From: Pseudomonadota bacterium
GTDB taxonomy: Bacteria; Pseudomonadota; Alphaproteobacteria; Rhizobiales; Methylopilaceae
Direction: 5' to 3'
Assembly: GCA_023388965.1 (NCBI GenBank)
Contig: JAEWFF010000073.1
Coordinates: forward strand, 81,772 to 145,771
DNA length: 64,000 nucleotides
Shown piece after piece: positions 7,342 through 15,834 of this stretch. The first letter of the stretch is position 1. Every line of letters begins with the position of its first letter. The position numbers and the translations under genes were made by a program. The notes beneath the pieces were generated by a model that saw nothing but the letters and a program-made list of their open reading frames with translations, was not told the DNA's origin and ran no database searches.

Positions 7342-8712
7342 TCAGATCAGGATGAGGCTGAGCGCCCAGGTCGCGGCCATGGCGAACAGGCCCTGAACCA
7401 GCGTACCCACGGTCTGGCCCTTGAAGGCGGTCGGCAGCGTGAAGCGGCTGAACTGGGAAACGACCCAGAAGAAGCTGTCGTTCACATGCGAGACGGTCAT
7501 GCCGCCGGCACCGATGGCCATGACGGTGAGAACGCGTCCCATCTCGCTGTCGAGGCCGAGCTGCGGCAGGAGCGGCGCCACAAGCGCGGAGCTGGTGATC
7601 AGCGAGACGGTCGTCGAGCCCTGCGCACTCTTGAGCGCGGCCGCGACGACATAGGGCATGAAGATGCCGACGCCGAGAGCCGACAGAGTCTCACCGAGAT
7701 AGCCTCCGATGCCCGAAGCCGCCAGCACCGCGCCGAACGCGCCGCCGGCACCCGTGATGAGCAGGATCGGCGCCGCGGCAACGAGCCCCTCCTCCACCTG
7801 CGCGGCGAAGTTCTTGAGCTTCTCGCCCTTGATGAGCGGCAGCGCGACCACGAGACCGAGACCCAGCGCGATGATCGGATGACCGAAGAACATCAGCGCC
7901 GCCTTGAGGCCGCCATCGCCGAAAATATTGGCCGGGAAGGCCGCGACCGATCCCAGGCAGATCAGCAGGATCGGCACGACGATCGGTGCGAACGCCGCGC
8001 CCGCGCTCGGGATCTCGCCATAGCGCGCCCGCAAGGCCGCGTAATCCACATCCGGATCGGTCAGTTCGCTGCCTTCGCCGCCCGGCATCAGCAGCAGATG
8101 GTCGTCCTTCTTCGCGAAGACATTCGCCCAGAGAAGTCCGCCGAGTGCGGATACGGCGGCAACCAGCAGACCGACGGCGATGACGAGGCCGAGATTTTCG
8201 GCAAGACCGAGATTGCCGGCCGCCGCGATGGGACCCGGCGTCGGCGGCACGAATGTATGCGTCGCGTAAAGACCCGTCGACAGCGCGATGGACATCGCGA
8301 CGACCGAGACCTTCATCCGTTTGGCGAGCGCATTCTTCAGCGAGTTCAGAATGACGAAGCCCGAATCGCAGAACACCGGAATGGAAACGAGATAGCCGAT
8401 GATCGAAATGGTGAGCGTCGGGAAGCGCTCGCCGAGCACCCTGATGACGCCTTCGGCCATCGAAATGGCGCCACCCGATTTCTCGAGGATGATGCCGATG
8501 ATCGTGCCAAGCGCGATCACGATGCCGATGCCGCCCAGAGTGTTGCCGAAGCCGGTGCCGATCGCTTTCGGCAGGTCTCCGAGCGGAAGGCCGTAGGCAA
8601 GGCCGCCGATCAGCGCGGCGAGAAGAAGGGCGAGGAACGGATGCAGCTTGAGCCAGGTGGTCGCCCCGACAATGAGAACGATGAGGCCAAGCAGAATGAG
8701 AACGAGGGACAT
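7342..8712 (-). CDS. GntP-family permease (gluconate/related acid:H+ symporter)
   Basis: A 456-residue inner membrane protein with a dozen or more hydrophobic segments across its length. The family members GntP, GntT, IdnT and DsdX import gluconate, idonate or D-serine. Recognisable conserved parts are the PVFCDSGFVIL segment near residue 112, the HTFVPPTPGP motif at about 155-165, and GAGGMTVSHVNDSFFWVVSQF near the C-terminus. I chose the ATG at 8712 because the protein then starts directly with the first membrane helix and GGAAAGG lies just upstream. An open frame extends further, but its sequence is not membrane-like. No gluconate kinase or regulator is next to it, so the substrate is open. 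Confidence 0.9.
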   Translation of the reverse strand: MSLVLILLGLIVLIVGATTWLKLHPFLALLLAALIGGLAYGLPLGDLPKAIGTGFGNTLGGIGIVIALGTIIGIILEKSGGAISMAEGVIRVLGERFPTLTISIIGYLVSIPVFCDSGFVILNSLKNALAKRMKVSVVAMSIALSTGLYATHTFVPPTPGPIAAAGNLGLAENLGLVIAVGLLVAAVSALGGLLWANVFAKKDDHLLLMPGGEGSELTDPDVDYAALRARYGEIPSAGAAFAPIVVPILLICLGSVAAFPANIFGDGGLKAALMFFGHPIIALGLGLVVALPLIKGEKLKNFAAQVEEGLVAAAPILLITGAGGAFGAVLAASGIGGYLGETLSALGVGIFMPYVVAAALKSAQGSTTVSLITSSALVAPLLPQLGLDSEMGRVLTVMAIGAGGMTVSHVNDSFFWVVSQFSRFTLPTAFKGQTVGTLVQGLFAMAATWALSLILI

Positions 8713-8906
8713 TTCATGACCTTTCCGTCCCGGACAGCCGGAACGCGATTTGCCTTGAGTTTCGGATTTTATCGCCGGCGCTCTGCGGCGCCTCCCCCGC
8801 GACACCGTTAGGCCACACTCCGCACCCCCGGCAATTCCGTTATGGCTGGTAAATAGTCTTAGACGTGCTCTGGGGACCCGCGCACGCACTACGGGCAAAC
8901 AGCCCG

Positions 8907-10664
8907 CTAGCTGGCCGTTATGCGATCCGCATCGTCCTTCGGATCGAAGATCAGATAGCCGTTGCGCTGACGGCGCTTGGTTTCATAGAGCGCCGCATCC
9001 GCCCGCGCCGCCGCATCCGCCAGCACATCGTCGGTTTCCACCATGCAGCCGCCGATCGAGATGCTGATGTCGAGCACCCGCCCGTCCGAGAGCTTCATCG
9101 GCTCGTGGTTCACCGCGTTCAGCAGCTTGCTCGCCATCACCGCCAGCGAGGTCTTGTTGACGTCGCTCGCGAGCACCAGGAATTCGTCGCCGCCCCAGCG
9201 CGCGCAGATATCGTAATCGCGCAGAGCGCCCGACACGCGGCTCGCAACCTCGATGATCGCCTCGTCTCCGGCCTGATGGCCATAGGTGTCGTTGATCGAC
9301 TTGAAACGATCCATGTCGATCAGCAGGAGGCCGCAGCGGCGGCCCGAGCGCGCATTGCGGCTCTGTTCCTTGCCGAAGGCATCGGCAAAACCGCGCCGGT
9401 TCCAGATCTCGGTCATGGGATCGAGATAGGCCAGCCGCTCCAGCTTCTCGGTGCGTTCGCGCACCATGCCCTCGAGCACATTGGTCTTTTCGCCGACCAC
9501 AGCCGCCATATGGCCGAGCGTGCGTGACAGCCGCCCGATCTCGTCGGGACTGCGGTCTTCGGTCATGTCCGCGAACTGGCCGGCCTCGACCTTGCGCACG
9601 TCGTTTTCGAGCCGCAGGAGGCGGTCGAGCACCGCGCGCTTGAACAGCAGGGTCAGCAGCAGCGCGGTCGCCATCAGGACGCCGCCGAGAAGAATGGCCA
9701 GCGGCAGAAAAAGCCTGCGGTCGACGATGGTCTCGATGTCCATCAGCGTCACGTTGAACCAGCCGAGCCGGTCCAGATAGCCGATGCCGACGAGATATTG
9801 CTGGCCGCCGATCTTCATGAATGCCGAGCGCACGGCGACATCCTGGCCGGTGACCTCGTTCATCATCGCACGCAGTTTCAGGCGTCCGGCCTGATCGTCG
9901 ATCATGCCGAAAATGGTGTTCTTGTTTTTGGTATTCTTCGTGATCGAGTGGTAGTCGATGCTGTCGGGATTGCGATGCGCCTGCACCGCCCCGGAGAGGT
10001 CGACGAACATGCTCTCCACGCCATGCTGCGGGATATCGACCACTTCGCGGATGAAGCTCGACAGATCAACGCCGGTGCCGAGCGCGCCCAGCACATCGCG
10101 CCCGTCGCGGATCACGCAGTTCACCCAGACCTTCGTGACCTGCAGCACATCGTCGTGGTCGACATTCAGATGGCAGCCGCGCTCGAACTGGATGGTCTTG
10201 AAGAACCAGCCGTCCCGCGGATTGTTCGCCGATACGGTGTAGCGGAGCTGGCGGCCGGCGAACTCGCCCGTGGCGTTGTTGTAATAATAATTGCCGCTCT
10301 CCCGGAGCACCGCAAAATAGCTCTGGTCCTTGAAGGCCGTGCGGAAATGTTCGAGTTCGGCGAGCCCCCGCGCCTTTTTGTCCGCATCGGTTTCATTGCG
10401 CGCCCATGCGATCACGGCCGGCGAACGCGCAGCCGTTTCGGCCAGCGAAACCTCGCGCATAAGGCTTTCCAAGCCACGGTAACGGTCGAACAGAATCTGG
10501 TTTTCGGCGAATAGAGTGCCGATCTTCACGACGGCGCGGTCGACGATCCATACGAAGGTCGCCGCGGCCGGCACGGCAACCGCCGCGAGCGCCACAAGCG
10601 TCAGAACGAGAACCCGCGCCCGCAGACTTTTCGGAAACGGTACGCGCACCCCCAGCAACGCCAT
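8907..10664 (-). CDS. Membrane diguanylate cyclase with periplasmic sensor, HAMP and GGDEF domains
   Basis: A 585-residue protein that should make c-di-GMP. After an N-terminal membrane helix (about 15-40) comes a periplasmic sensor of about 270 residues, a second helix (about 320-342), a HAMP-like linker, then the cyclase. The active-site GGDEF is at 491-495 and is canonical. The inhibitory site RxxD (RDYD, 482-485) lies five residues before it, so product inhibition is expected. The start at 10664 is preferred because AAAGGG lies seven bases before it. Alternative ATGs upstream would add up to 51 residues. The sensed signal is unknown. The next gene starts about 150 bases away on the other strand. 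Confidence 0.9.
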   Translation of the reverse strand: MALLGVRVPFPKSLRARVLVLTLVALAAVAVPAAATFVWIVDRAVVKIGTLFAENQILFDRYRGLESLMREVSLAETAARSPAVIAWARNETDADKKARGLAELEHFRTAFKDQSYFAVLRESGNYYYNNATGEFAGRQLRYTVSANNPRDGWFFKTIQFERGCHLNVDHDDVLQVTKVWVNCVIRDGRDVLGALGTGVDLSSFIREVVDIPQHGVESMFVDLSGAVQAHRNPDSIDYHSITKNTKNKNTIFGMIDDQAGRLKLRAMMNEVTGQDVAVRSAFMKIGGQQYLVGIGYLDRLGWFNVTLMDIETIVDRRLFLPLAILLGGVLMATALLLTLLFKRAVLDRLLRLENDVRKVEAGQFADMTEDRSPDEIGRLSRTLGHMAAVVGEKTNVLEGMVRERTEKLERLAYLDPMTEIWNRRGFADAFGKEQSRNARSGRRCGLLLIDMDRFKSINDTYGHQAGDEAIIEVASRVSGALRDYDICARWGGDEFLVLASDVNKTSLAVMASKLLNAVNHEPMKLSDGRVLDISISIGGCMVETDDVLADAAARADAALYETKRRQRNGYLIFDPKDDADRITAS

Positions 10665-10819
10665 TACCCAGCCCTTTCCCCGGCGCGACATATACAGCCC
10701 AAGCCGGGTCACTTCGACTTGTAAGAGAGGCTGGTTTCGGAACAGTGCACAAAAATTGTGAGGAACGTTCCCGCGAAAGGCCGCGTTGGTTGAGCGAATA
10801 TCTGCCAGGGAGGCCAAAG

Positions 10820-11050
10820 ATGAACTGGGATATGATTGCCGGCAAATGGAAGCAGTTCAAAGGCAACGCCAAGGAGACATGGGGCAAGCTCACCGACGAC
10901 GATCTGGACCGGGCGGAGGGCCAGCGCGACAAGCTCGTCGGGGCCGTCCAGGAGCGGTACGGATACGCGAAGGAGCAGGCGGAAGAAGAGGTCGAGAAAT
11001 GGTCGCGCCGCCTTCACGTCCGTTACGAGGAATCGGGACCACAGCCCTGA
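10820..11050 (+). CDS. CsbD-like stress response protein
   Basis: A 76-residue hydrophilic, helical protein of the CsbD family, known as small abundant proteins induced in general stress; the molecular role is unclear. The N-terminus MNWDMIAGKWKQFKGNAKETWGKLTDDDL is close to the family core, followed by an EGQRDKLVGAVQERYG motif and a charged C-terminal helix. The ATG at 10820 follows AGGGAGG at an ideal distance. The gene stands alone, with its own terminator directly after it. Confidence 0.92.
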   Translation: MNWDMIAGKWKQFKGNAKETWGKLTDDDLDRAEGQRDKLVGAVQERYGYAKEQAEEEVEKWSRRLHVRYEESGPQP

Positions 11051-11072
11051 ACCTCAATACGAAAAATCTTGC

Positions 11073-11098
11073 AGCGCGCGGCCCGGCCGCGCGCTTTT
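11073..11098 (+). terminator. Rho-independent terminator after the csbD-like gene
   Basis: AGCGCGCGGC and GCCGCGCGCT form a very GC-rich stem around a tiny loop, followed by TTTT. It begins 23 bases past the stop codon and lies between two convergent genes. Confidence 0.75.
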
Positions 11099-11102
11099 CG
11101 CA

Positions 11103-11921
11103 TCAGGCGGCGTTTTCCAGGAATTCGTCGGCCGCGACCTGAAACCTGACCAGTTCATGGGGACCGAATATCGTGGCGATGGCGACATCGGTCGCGTCGC
11201 GCCCGCGCGCCATGACGATGCGGCCGATCCGCGGCCGGTTGTGCCGCGCATCGAACGTGTACCAGCGCCCGCCGAGAAAAACCTCGAACCATGCCGAGAA
11301 GTCCATCGGCGCGGGGTCTTTCGGAACCCCTATATCGCCCAGATAGCCGGTGCAGTACCGCGCCGGAATATTCATGCACCGACAAAGGGCGATGGCCAGA
11401 TGCGCGAAATCGCGGCACACGCCCACGCGCTCGCCATAGGCGTCGAACGCCGTGCGTGTCGGGCGGGCATGCCCGTAGTCGAATGCGATCCGCTCGTGCG
11501 CGAAATCGGTGATCGCCTGCACCAGCGGCCAGCCTTTCGGCACATCGCCGAACAGGTTCCAGGCGGTGTCGAGAAGATGCTCCGTATCGCAATACCGGCT
11601 TCCGAGAAGATAGATCAGCGTCTCGTCGGGCAGGTCTTCGACATTATGCTGCACGGCATCGGGCGCGAAATCGTCCGGCTCGCCGCAATCGTGGATCACG
11701 AAATCCGTCCTGACCGAAAGCCGGCCGGCCGGGGCAAGAATGCGCGTACATATATTGCCGAAACAATCGCGATAATCGCGCCGCGCGACCACGGGCGTGT
11801 AGTCGAAATGCTGCGGCGACAGGAGATCGGGCAACCGGCCCGGATGCACGCTCAGCATCAATATCATCGGCGTTGGCCGCGGGCATTCGAAGGCGATGTC
11901 GAAACCGCAGCGGATTTTCAT
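11103..11921 (-). CDS. Transglutaminase-like protein with a serine at the catalytic His position
   Basis: A 272-residue protein with the bacterial transglutaminase-like architecture: an N-terminal beta-rich part (1-110) and a transglutaminase core. The cysteine is C169 in GVCRDFAHLAIALCR, and the aspartate is D224 in WYTFDARHN. Where the family normally has His before A-W, this protein has S209 (DFSAWFEVF). The triad therefore looks like Cys-Ser-Asp, and ordinary thiol protease or crosslinking activity is doubtful, unless this is a subfamily with other chemistry. I chose the ATG at 11921, which follows GGGAGGGAGC. It lies about 100 bases downstream of the second transglutaminase gene on the same strand, so an operon is likely. 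Confidence 0.8.
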   Translation of the reverse strand: MKIRCGFDIAFECPRPTPMILMLSVHPGRLPDLLSPQHFDYTPVVARRDYRDCFGNICTRILAPAGRLSVRTDFVIHDCGEPDDFAPDAVQHNVEDLPDETLIYLLGSRYCDTEHLLDTAWNLFGDVPKGWPLVQAITDFAHERIAFDYGHARPTRTAFDAYGERVGVCRDFAHLAIALCRCMNIPARYCTGYLGDIGVPKDPAPMDFSAWFEVFLGGRWYTFDARHNRPRIGRIVMARGRDATDVAIATIFGPHELVRFQVAADEFLENAA

Positions 11922-12021
11922 CGGCGCATGCTCCCTCCCCGCGCGGCGGCGCGGGCACTGCCACATTAAGCGGGCGCGGTGCCGGAAGGTTCCTGCGCCG
12001 GCGAAGCGGTGATGGAAACGC

Positions 12022-12918
12022 CTATTCGGCGGCGTAGCGTCTCTTGTCGAGCGCAACCTCGCGGACATCGACCTCGACATCCATGCCGAGCGCCGCATCG
12101 CGCGGGCCGCTATAGGTTCCCCACAGCGGCACGGCCTGGCGCGGATCGCGCGCCACCGCGACGCGGATAAGGTCCTTGTTGCCGATTATGCCGTTGGTGG
12201 GGTCGAACTCAACCCAGCCGGCGCCCGGAAGATAGACCTGCACCCAGGCATGGGTGTTGCCGCCCCCGACATGGCCGCCGGCATCGTTGACGCAGAGATA
12301 GCCTGAAACGAAGCGCGCGGCGAAACCGAGCGCGCGCACCGCCTCCATCATCAGCACGGCAAAATCGCGGCAGGTTCCGCGCCCGCTCTGCAGCGTCATG
12401 ATCGGGTCCTGCGTCCCCTCCTCCGGCCGGCCGATATAGGTGAAGCCCTCGCGCACGGCATGGGTGATGTTCATCAGGAGGTCGCCGGTCGATGTTTTGC
12501 CGTCGCTGTCGAGGAACTGCCGCACCCAGCGGTCCAGTTCATGGCCGGGATCGAAATAATGCCGCTCGATCGAGCGCGCGAGATCGGGCATCTCCTCCGG
12601 CCCGTAGGTGAACGGATAGGTCCGGGCATAGTCTTCCATGCGGAAGTCCGGCGTGTTCATCGGCAGATGATCAAGCAGGATGTCGCTCTCGAAGGCGAGT
12701 TCGTCAGCCACGCCGTCGAAGCGGGCGATGCCGAGCACATTGCCCAGCACGTCATGGATCCAGCGCAGATCCACCGGCTCCGGCGTGATGCGCAGCCGCA
12801 TGTCGATCAGCCGCTGGTCGTAGCTCTCCTGCGGCCGGAACATCATGCGATGTTCGCCGAAGCCGACCGGCTGGCGGTAGCGGTAGACGGTCGTATGGCG
12901 GATCGACAGCCTTGGCAT
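12022..12918 (-). CDS. Transglutaminase-like cysteine protease family protein
   Basis: A 298-residue cytoplasmic-looking protein (no signal peptide). The N-terminal beta-rich bacterial transglutaminase domain (about 1-90) starts with the characteristic LSIRHTTVYRYRQPV. The core follows, with a complete triad: C183 in GRGTCRDFAV, H223 in NTHAWVQVYLPG and D239 in WVEFDPTNG. Many alphaproteobacteria carry such proteins in pairs, sometimes near circularly permuted ATP-grasp and alpha-E genes; those partners are absent here. It is the first of two same-strand transglutaminase-like genes. The second lacks the catalytic His. Confidence 0.88.
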   Translation of the reverse strand: MPRLSIRHTTVYRYRQPVGFGEHRMMFRPQESYDQRLIDMRLRITPEPVDLRWIHDVLGNVLGIARFDGVADELAFESDILLDHLPMNTPDFRMEDYARTYPFTYGPEEMPDLARSIERHYFDPGHELDRWVRQFLDSDGKTSTGDLLMNITHAVREGFTYIGRPEEGTQDPIMTLQSGRGTCRDFAVLMMEAVRALGFAARFVSGYLCVNDAGGHVGGGNTHAWVQVYLPGAGWVEFDPTNGIIGNKDLIRVAVARDPRQAVPLWGTYSGPRDAALGMDVEVDVREVALDKRRYAAE

Positions 12919-13105
12919 CGCGGGGTTCTAGTACTGCCGGCGGGGCATGACCAGTCGTCGGAAAGAATACGGCGGCTTTGCCGCTGTCCAAGGTTGCACG
13001 ACGAAAGTCGAGTGGGATCAGTGGTTTGGGCCACCACATCCGCATGATGCAAAAAAATTGTCATATTGCCGGGATTAAGCCATCCCCCGGCCGCGTATAT
13101 GGCAC

Positions 13106-13636
13106 ATGAGCCAGTCTCGGCCCTTTGACATCACCGCCCACCTGCCGGCGCTTCTGCGCTATGCGCGGGCGCTGACGCGCGATTCCGCGGACGCCGACGA
13201 TCTCGTCCAGGAAACGCTGATGCGCGCCTATGAGAACCGCGCCCGCTTCCGGCCGGACGGCGAGTTGAAGAGCTGGCTGTTCTCGATCCTTCACAACACT
13301 TTCGTTTCCGGCCTGCGCCGCCGCCGCTCCTATGCCGACCGTATGGACCGCGTGGCGGAACTCGGCGAGACCGAGGCAGCCCCCGAACAGGAGACGCATC
13401 TGCGCCTCGCGCAGATCCGCGCCGCATTTCTCACTTTGCCCAACGAACAGCGCGAGGCCCTGCATCTCGTCGCAATCGAGGGCATGGCCTACGGCGAAGC
13501 GGCGGATGTGATCGGCATACCTGTCGGTACGCTCATGTCGCGCCTCGGACGGGCCCGCGCGGCGCTGCGCGACATCGAAAACGGAAGCAACGTCGTCCCT
13601 CTGCGACGCATACGAGACCGCAATGGCGAAAAATAA
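13106..13636 (+). CDS. RNA polymerase ECF sigma factor
   Basis: A 176-residue sigma-70 family factor of the ECF type. Region 2 occupies about residues 10-75 (LLRYARALTRDSADADDLVQETLMRAY...), and region 4 occupies about 100-160 (LTLPNEQREALHLVAIEGMAYGEAADVIGIPVGTLMSRLGRARAAL). It should direct polymerase to a small regulon. Its end overlaps the next gene, an anti-sigma factor, by 14 bases, which is the usual pairing. No stress-type partners such as a PhyR homologue are present. Its targets are unknown, and autoregulation is likely but not visible in the sequence. Confidence 0.92.
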   Translation: MSQSRPFDITAHLPALLRYARALTRDSADADDLVQETLMRAYENRARFRPDGELKSWLFSILHNTFVSGLRRRRSYADRMDRVAELGETEAAPEQETHLRLAQIRAAFLTLPNEQREALHLVAIEGMAYGEAADVIGIPVGTLMSRLGRARAALRDIENGSNVVPLRRIRDRNGEK

Positions 13637-14300
13637 CCGTATCGGCGATGCCGAACTGAATGCCTATATCGACGACCAGCTCTCGGCCGGGCACCGCGCC
13701 GAGATCGGAAACCTGCTGTCGTCCGATCCGGACCTTGCCGCGCGCGTAATGGCGGATATCGGTATCCGGGATTCGCTGCGCCTCGCTTTCGCGGACCAGC
13801 CCGTCGCCACGGCGCAGACGCAGGCCTGGGCCCGCAAGCTTGAAAAAACCCTGGCCCGCCGCCGGGCCGTCGCGCCGCTCCGTCGCGTGGCCGCGGCAGC
13901 CGCGATCTTCGCGCTCGGATGGGGCGCCAGCATGGGCTGGTCGGAATTCAACCGTCCGCCGGATCAGAAAGCCCTTCTCACCAAGGCCACGCAGCTTGGC
14001 GAGAAGATCAATGTGCGCCTGCCCGGCATCCCCGAAGGCTGGTCGGTTATCGATGCCCGTCTGGCGGATGCGAACGGCGCGCGCGCCGTGCAGCTCACAT
14101 TCGACACCCCACATTTCGGCCGCGTCTCGCTTCTCGCGCGAAACGCGGACGATGTCGGCATCGTGTTCCCGACCGTCAATACGGACGAGAAAAGCAAGAT
14201 GCACTGGCAGCTCGTATCCGACAGCTACGAGCTTTCTTCGAAACTCACCGGCAAGCCGCTCGAATACGCGGCCCTGGAACTCTACCAGACCCTCTACTGA
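13623..14300 (+). CDS. Membrane-anchored anti-sigma factor
   Basis: A 225-residue protein that should hold the preceding ECF sigma factor inactive. The N-terminal cytoplasmic part (1-85) has the short helical opening DAELNAYIDDQLSAGHRAEI seen in many anti-sigma factors. One membrane helix lies at about 87-106, and a 120-residue extracytoplasmic domain follows. There is no His-x3-Cys-x2-Cys zinc motif, so this is not a ZAS/redox type. The gene overlaps the sigma factor gene, so production is coupled. The outer domain may sense the signal. Confidence 0.85.
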   Translation: MAKNNRIGDAELNAYIDDQLSAGHRAEIGNLLSSDPDLAARVMADIGIRDSLRLAFADQPVATAQTQAWARKLEKTLARRRAVAPLRRVAAAAAIFALGWGASMGWSEFNRPPDQKALLTKATQLGEKINVRLPGIPEGWSVIDARLADANGARAVQLTFDTPHFGRVSLLARNADDVGIVFPTVNTDEKSKMHWQLVSDSYELSSKLTGKPLEYAALELYQTLY

Positions 14301-14367
14301 GCGGACTGCACGAAGCAAGAAGACCGGCATGAAGGCCGGCTGTTGAGTCATGACAGAGGAGAACCCA

Positions 14368-15696
14368 ATGAGTGAAAAGTCCAACCCGGCGCTGAAGCCG
14401 CAGGTGTCCGAAGCGACACGCTGGATTCAGCTTGCCGTCGGCGTCGTCTGCATGGTGGCGACCGCCAATATCCAGTACGCATGGACGCTGTTCGTTCCCG
14501 AGATTCAGGAAACCTTCGGCTGGGAACGCGCCTCCATCCAGATCGCGTTCACGATCTTCGTTCTTGTCCAGACATGGCTCGCGCCGATCGAGGGCTATTT
14601 CATCGACAAGCTCGGCCCGCGCTTCATGGTTGCGTTCGGCGCCATCTTCATCGGCCTTGCCTGGATCATCAATTCGCAGGCCACCAGCCTGATGGGCTTT
14701 TACGCAGGCGCGGCCATCGGCGGCGTCGGTGTCGGCTCGATCTACGCCACCTGCATCAACAACGCGCTGAAATGGTTCCCGGACCGCCGCGGCCTTGCCG
14801 TCGGTCTCACGGCGGGTGGTTATGGTGCCGGCTCGGCCGCCACGATCCTGCCGATCGCGGCCATGATCGAGACTTCGGGCTTCCAGGAAACCTTCCTCTT
14901 CTTCGGCCTTCTGCAGGGCGGCCTCGCCTTCGTCGCGGCCTGGTTCCTGCGCTCGCCGGGCAAGGAAGAGGTCCGCACCTCCGCGAAGCTCGTGCAGTCG
15001 CGCCGCGATTACACGCTGAAGGAAGCCATGAGCACGAAGCTCTTCTGGCTGATGTTCTTCATGTTCATCTGCGTCGTTACCGGCGGCATGATGGCCGTGG
15101 CCCAGCTCGGCGTCATCGCGCAGGATCTCGGCGTCAAGGACTTCGAGGTCAATCTGTACTTCATCACGATGGCCGCTCTGCCGCTCGCGCTGATGCTCGA
15201 CCGCGTCATGAACGGCATTTCCCGCCCGCTGTTCGGCTGGATCTCCGACAATATCGGCCGTGAAAAGACGATGGTCATCGCCTTCACCCTTGAAGGCTTC
15301 GGCATCATCGCGCTCGGCTATTTCGGCCACAATCCGTACGCGTTCCTGATCCTGTCCGGCGTCGTGTTCCTGGCCTGGGGCGAGGTCTATTCGCTGTTCT
15401 CGGCGCTGGCGGGCGATGCCTTCGGCACCAAGCACATCGGCAAGATCTATGGCGTGCTCTACACGGCCAAGGGCATCGGCGCGCTGTTCGTTCCGGTCGG
15501 CAATCTGCTGATGGAAGCGACGGGCACGTGGTCGAGCGTCCTCTACACGGTCGCGGCCATGGACCTTACGGCGGCCTTCCTTGCCGTGGTCGCGCTGCGC
15601 CCGGTCCTTGCCGAGCATGTGTCGCGGTCCACGATCGTACCCACACCGGCCAAACCGGACGAAGCCGCCGACGCTTTGCCGGCTCCGGCCCACTGA
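14368..15696 (+). CDS. MFS transporter, oxalate/formate antiporter (OFA) family
   Basis: A 442-residue, twelve-helix inner membrane transporter. The sequence WIQLAVGVVCMVATANIQYAWTLF near the start and the later GGYGAGSAATI and RPLFGWISDNIGREKTM segments (the MFS loop motif after helix 8) fit the OFA subfamily, which exchanges dicarboxylates or monocarboxylates. Oxalate/formate exchange is known for only a few members, and the usual partners (formyl-CoA transferase, oxalyl-CoA decarboxylase) are not here, so the substrate is open. I chose the ATG at 14368 because GAGGAGA lies seven bases before it. The ATG at 14350 has no such site. A GC-rich hairpin (15705-15728, no T-run) follows the gene. 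Confidence 0.88.
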   Translation: MSEKSNPALKPQVSEATRWIQLAVGVVCMVATANIQYAWTLFVPEIQETFGWERASIQIAFTIFVLVQTWLAPIEGYFIDKLGPRFMVAFGAIFIGLAWIINSQATSLMGFYAGAAIGGVGVGSIYATCINNALKWFPDRRGLAVGLTAGGYGAGSAATILPIAAMIETSGFQETFLFFGLLQGGLAFVAAWFLRSPGKEEVRTSAKLVQSRRDYTLKEAMSTKLFWLMFFMFICVVTGGMMAVAQLGVIAQDLGVKDFEVNLYFITMAALPLALMLDRVMNGISRPLFGWISDNIGREKTMVIAFTLEGFGIIALGYFGHNPYAFLILSGVVFLAWGEVYSLFSALAGDAFGTKHIGKIYGVLYTAKGIGALFVPVGNLLMEATGTWSSVLYTVAAMDLTAAFLAVVALRPVLAEHVSRSTIVPTPAKPDEAADALPAPAH

Positions 15697-15834
15697 CGGA
15701 ATTGGGGCCGGCTTCGCGTCCGGCCCCGATCGCGGTTCGCCGCGTTATTCCCCTCCCGCTGCGTTCCAAGGCGAGCGGGACACTTGAGGCAGACTGTCCC
15801 CCCGGCAGCCTGCCTTTTTTTTACGATATTCCGT

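Noticed and set aside
7486..8811. A 441-codon plus-strand frame
   Set aside because: It is antisense to the GntP permease and rich in Arg, Glu and Asp in the pattern of a shadow frame.
13081..13105. An alternative ATG (13099) for the ECF sigma gene
   Set aside because: It is in another reading frame.
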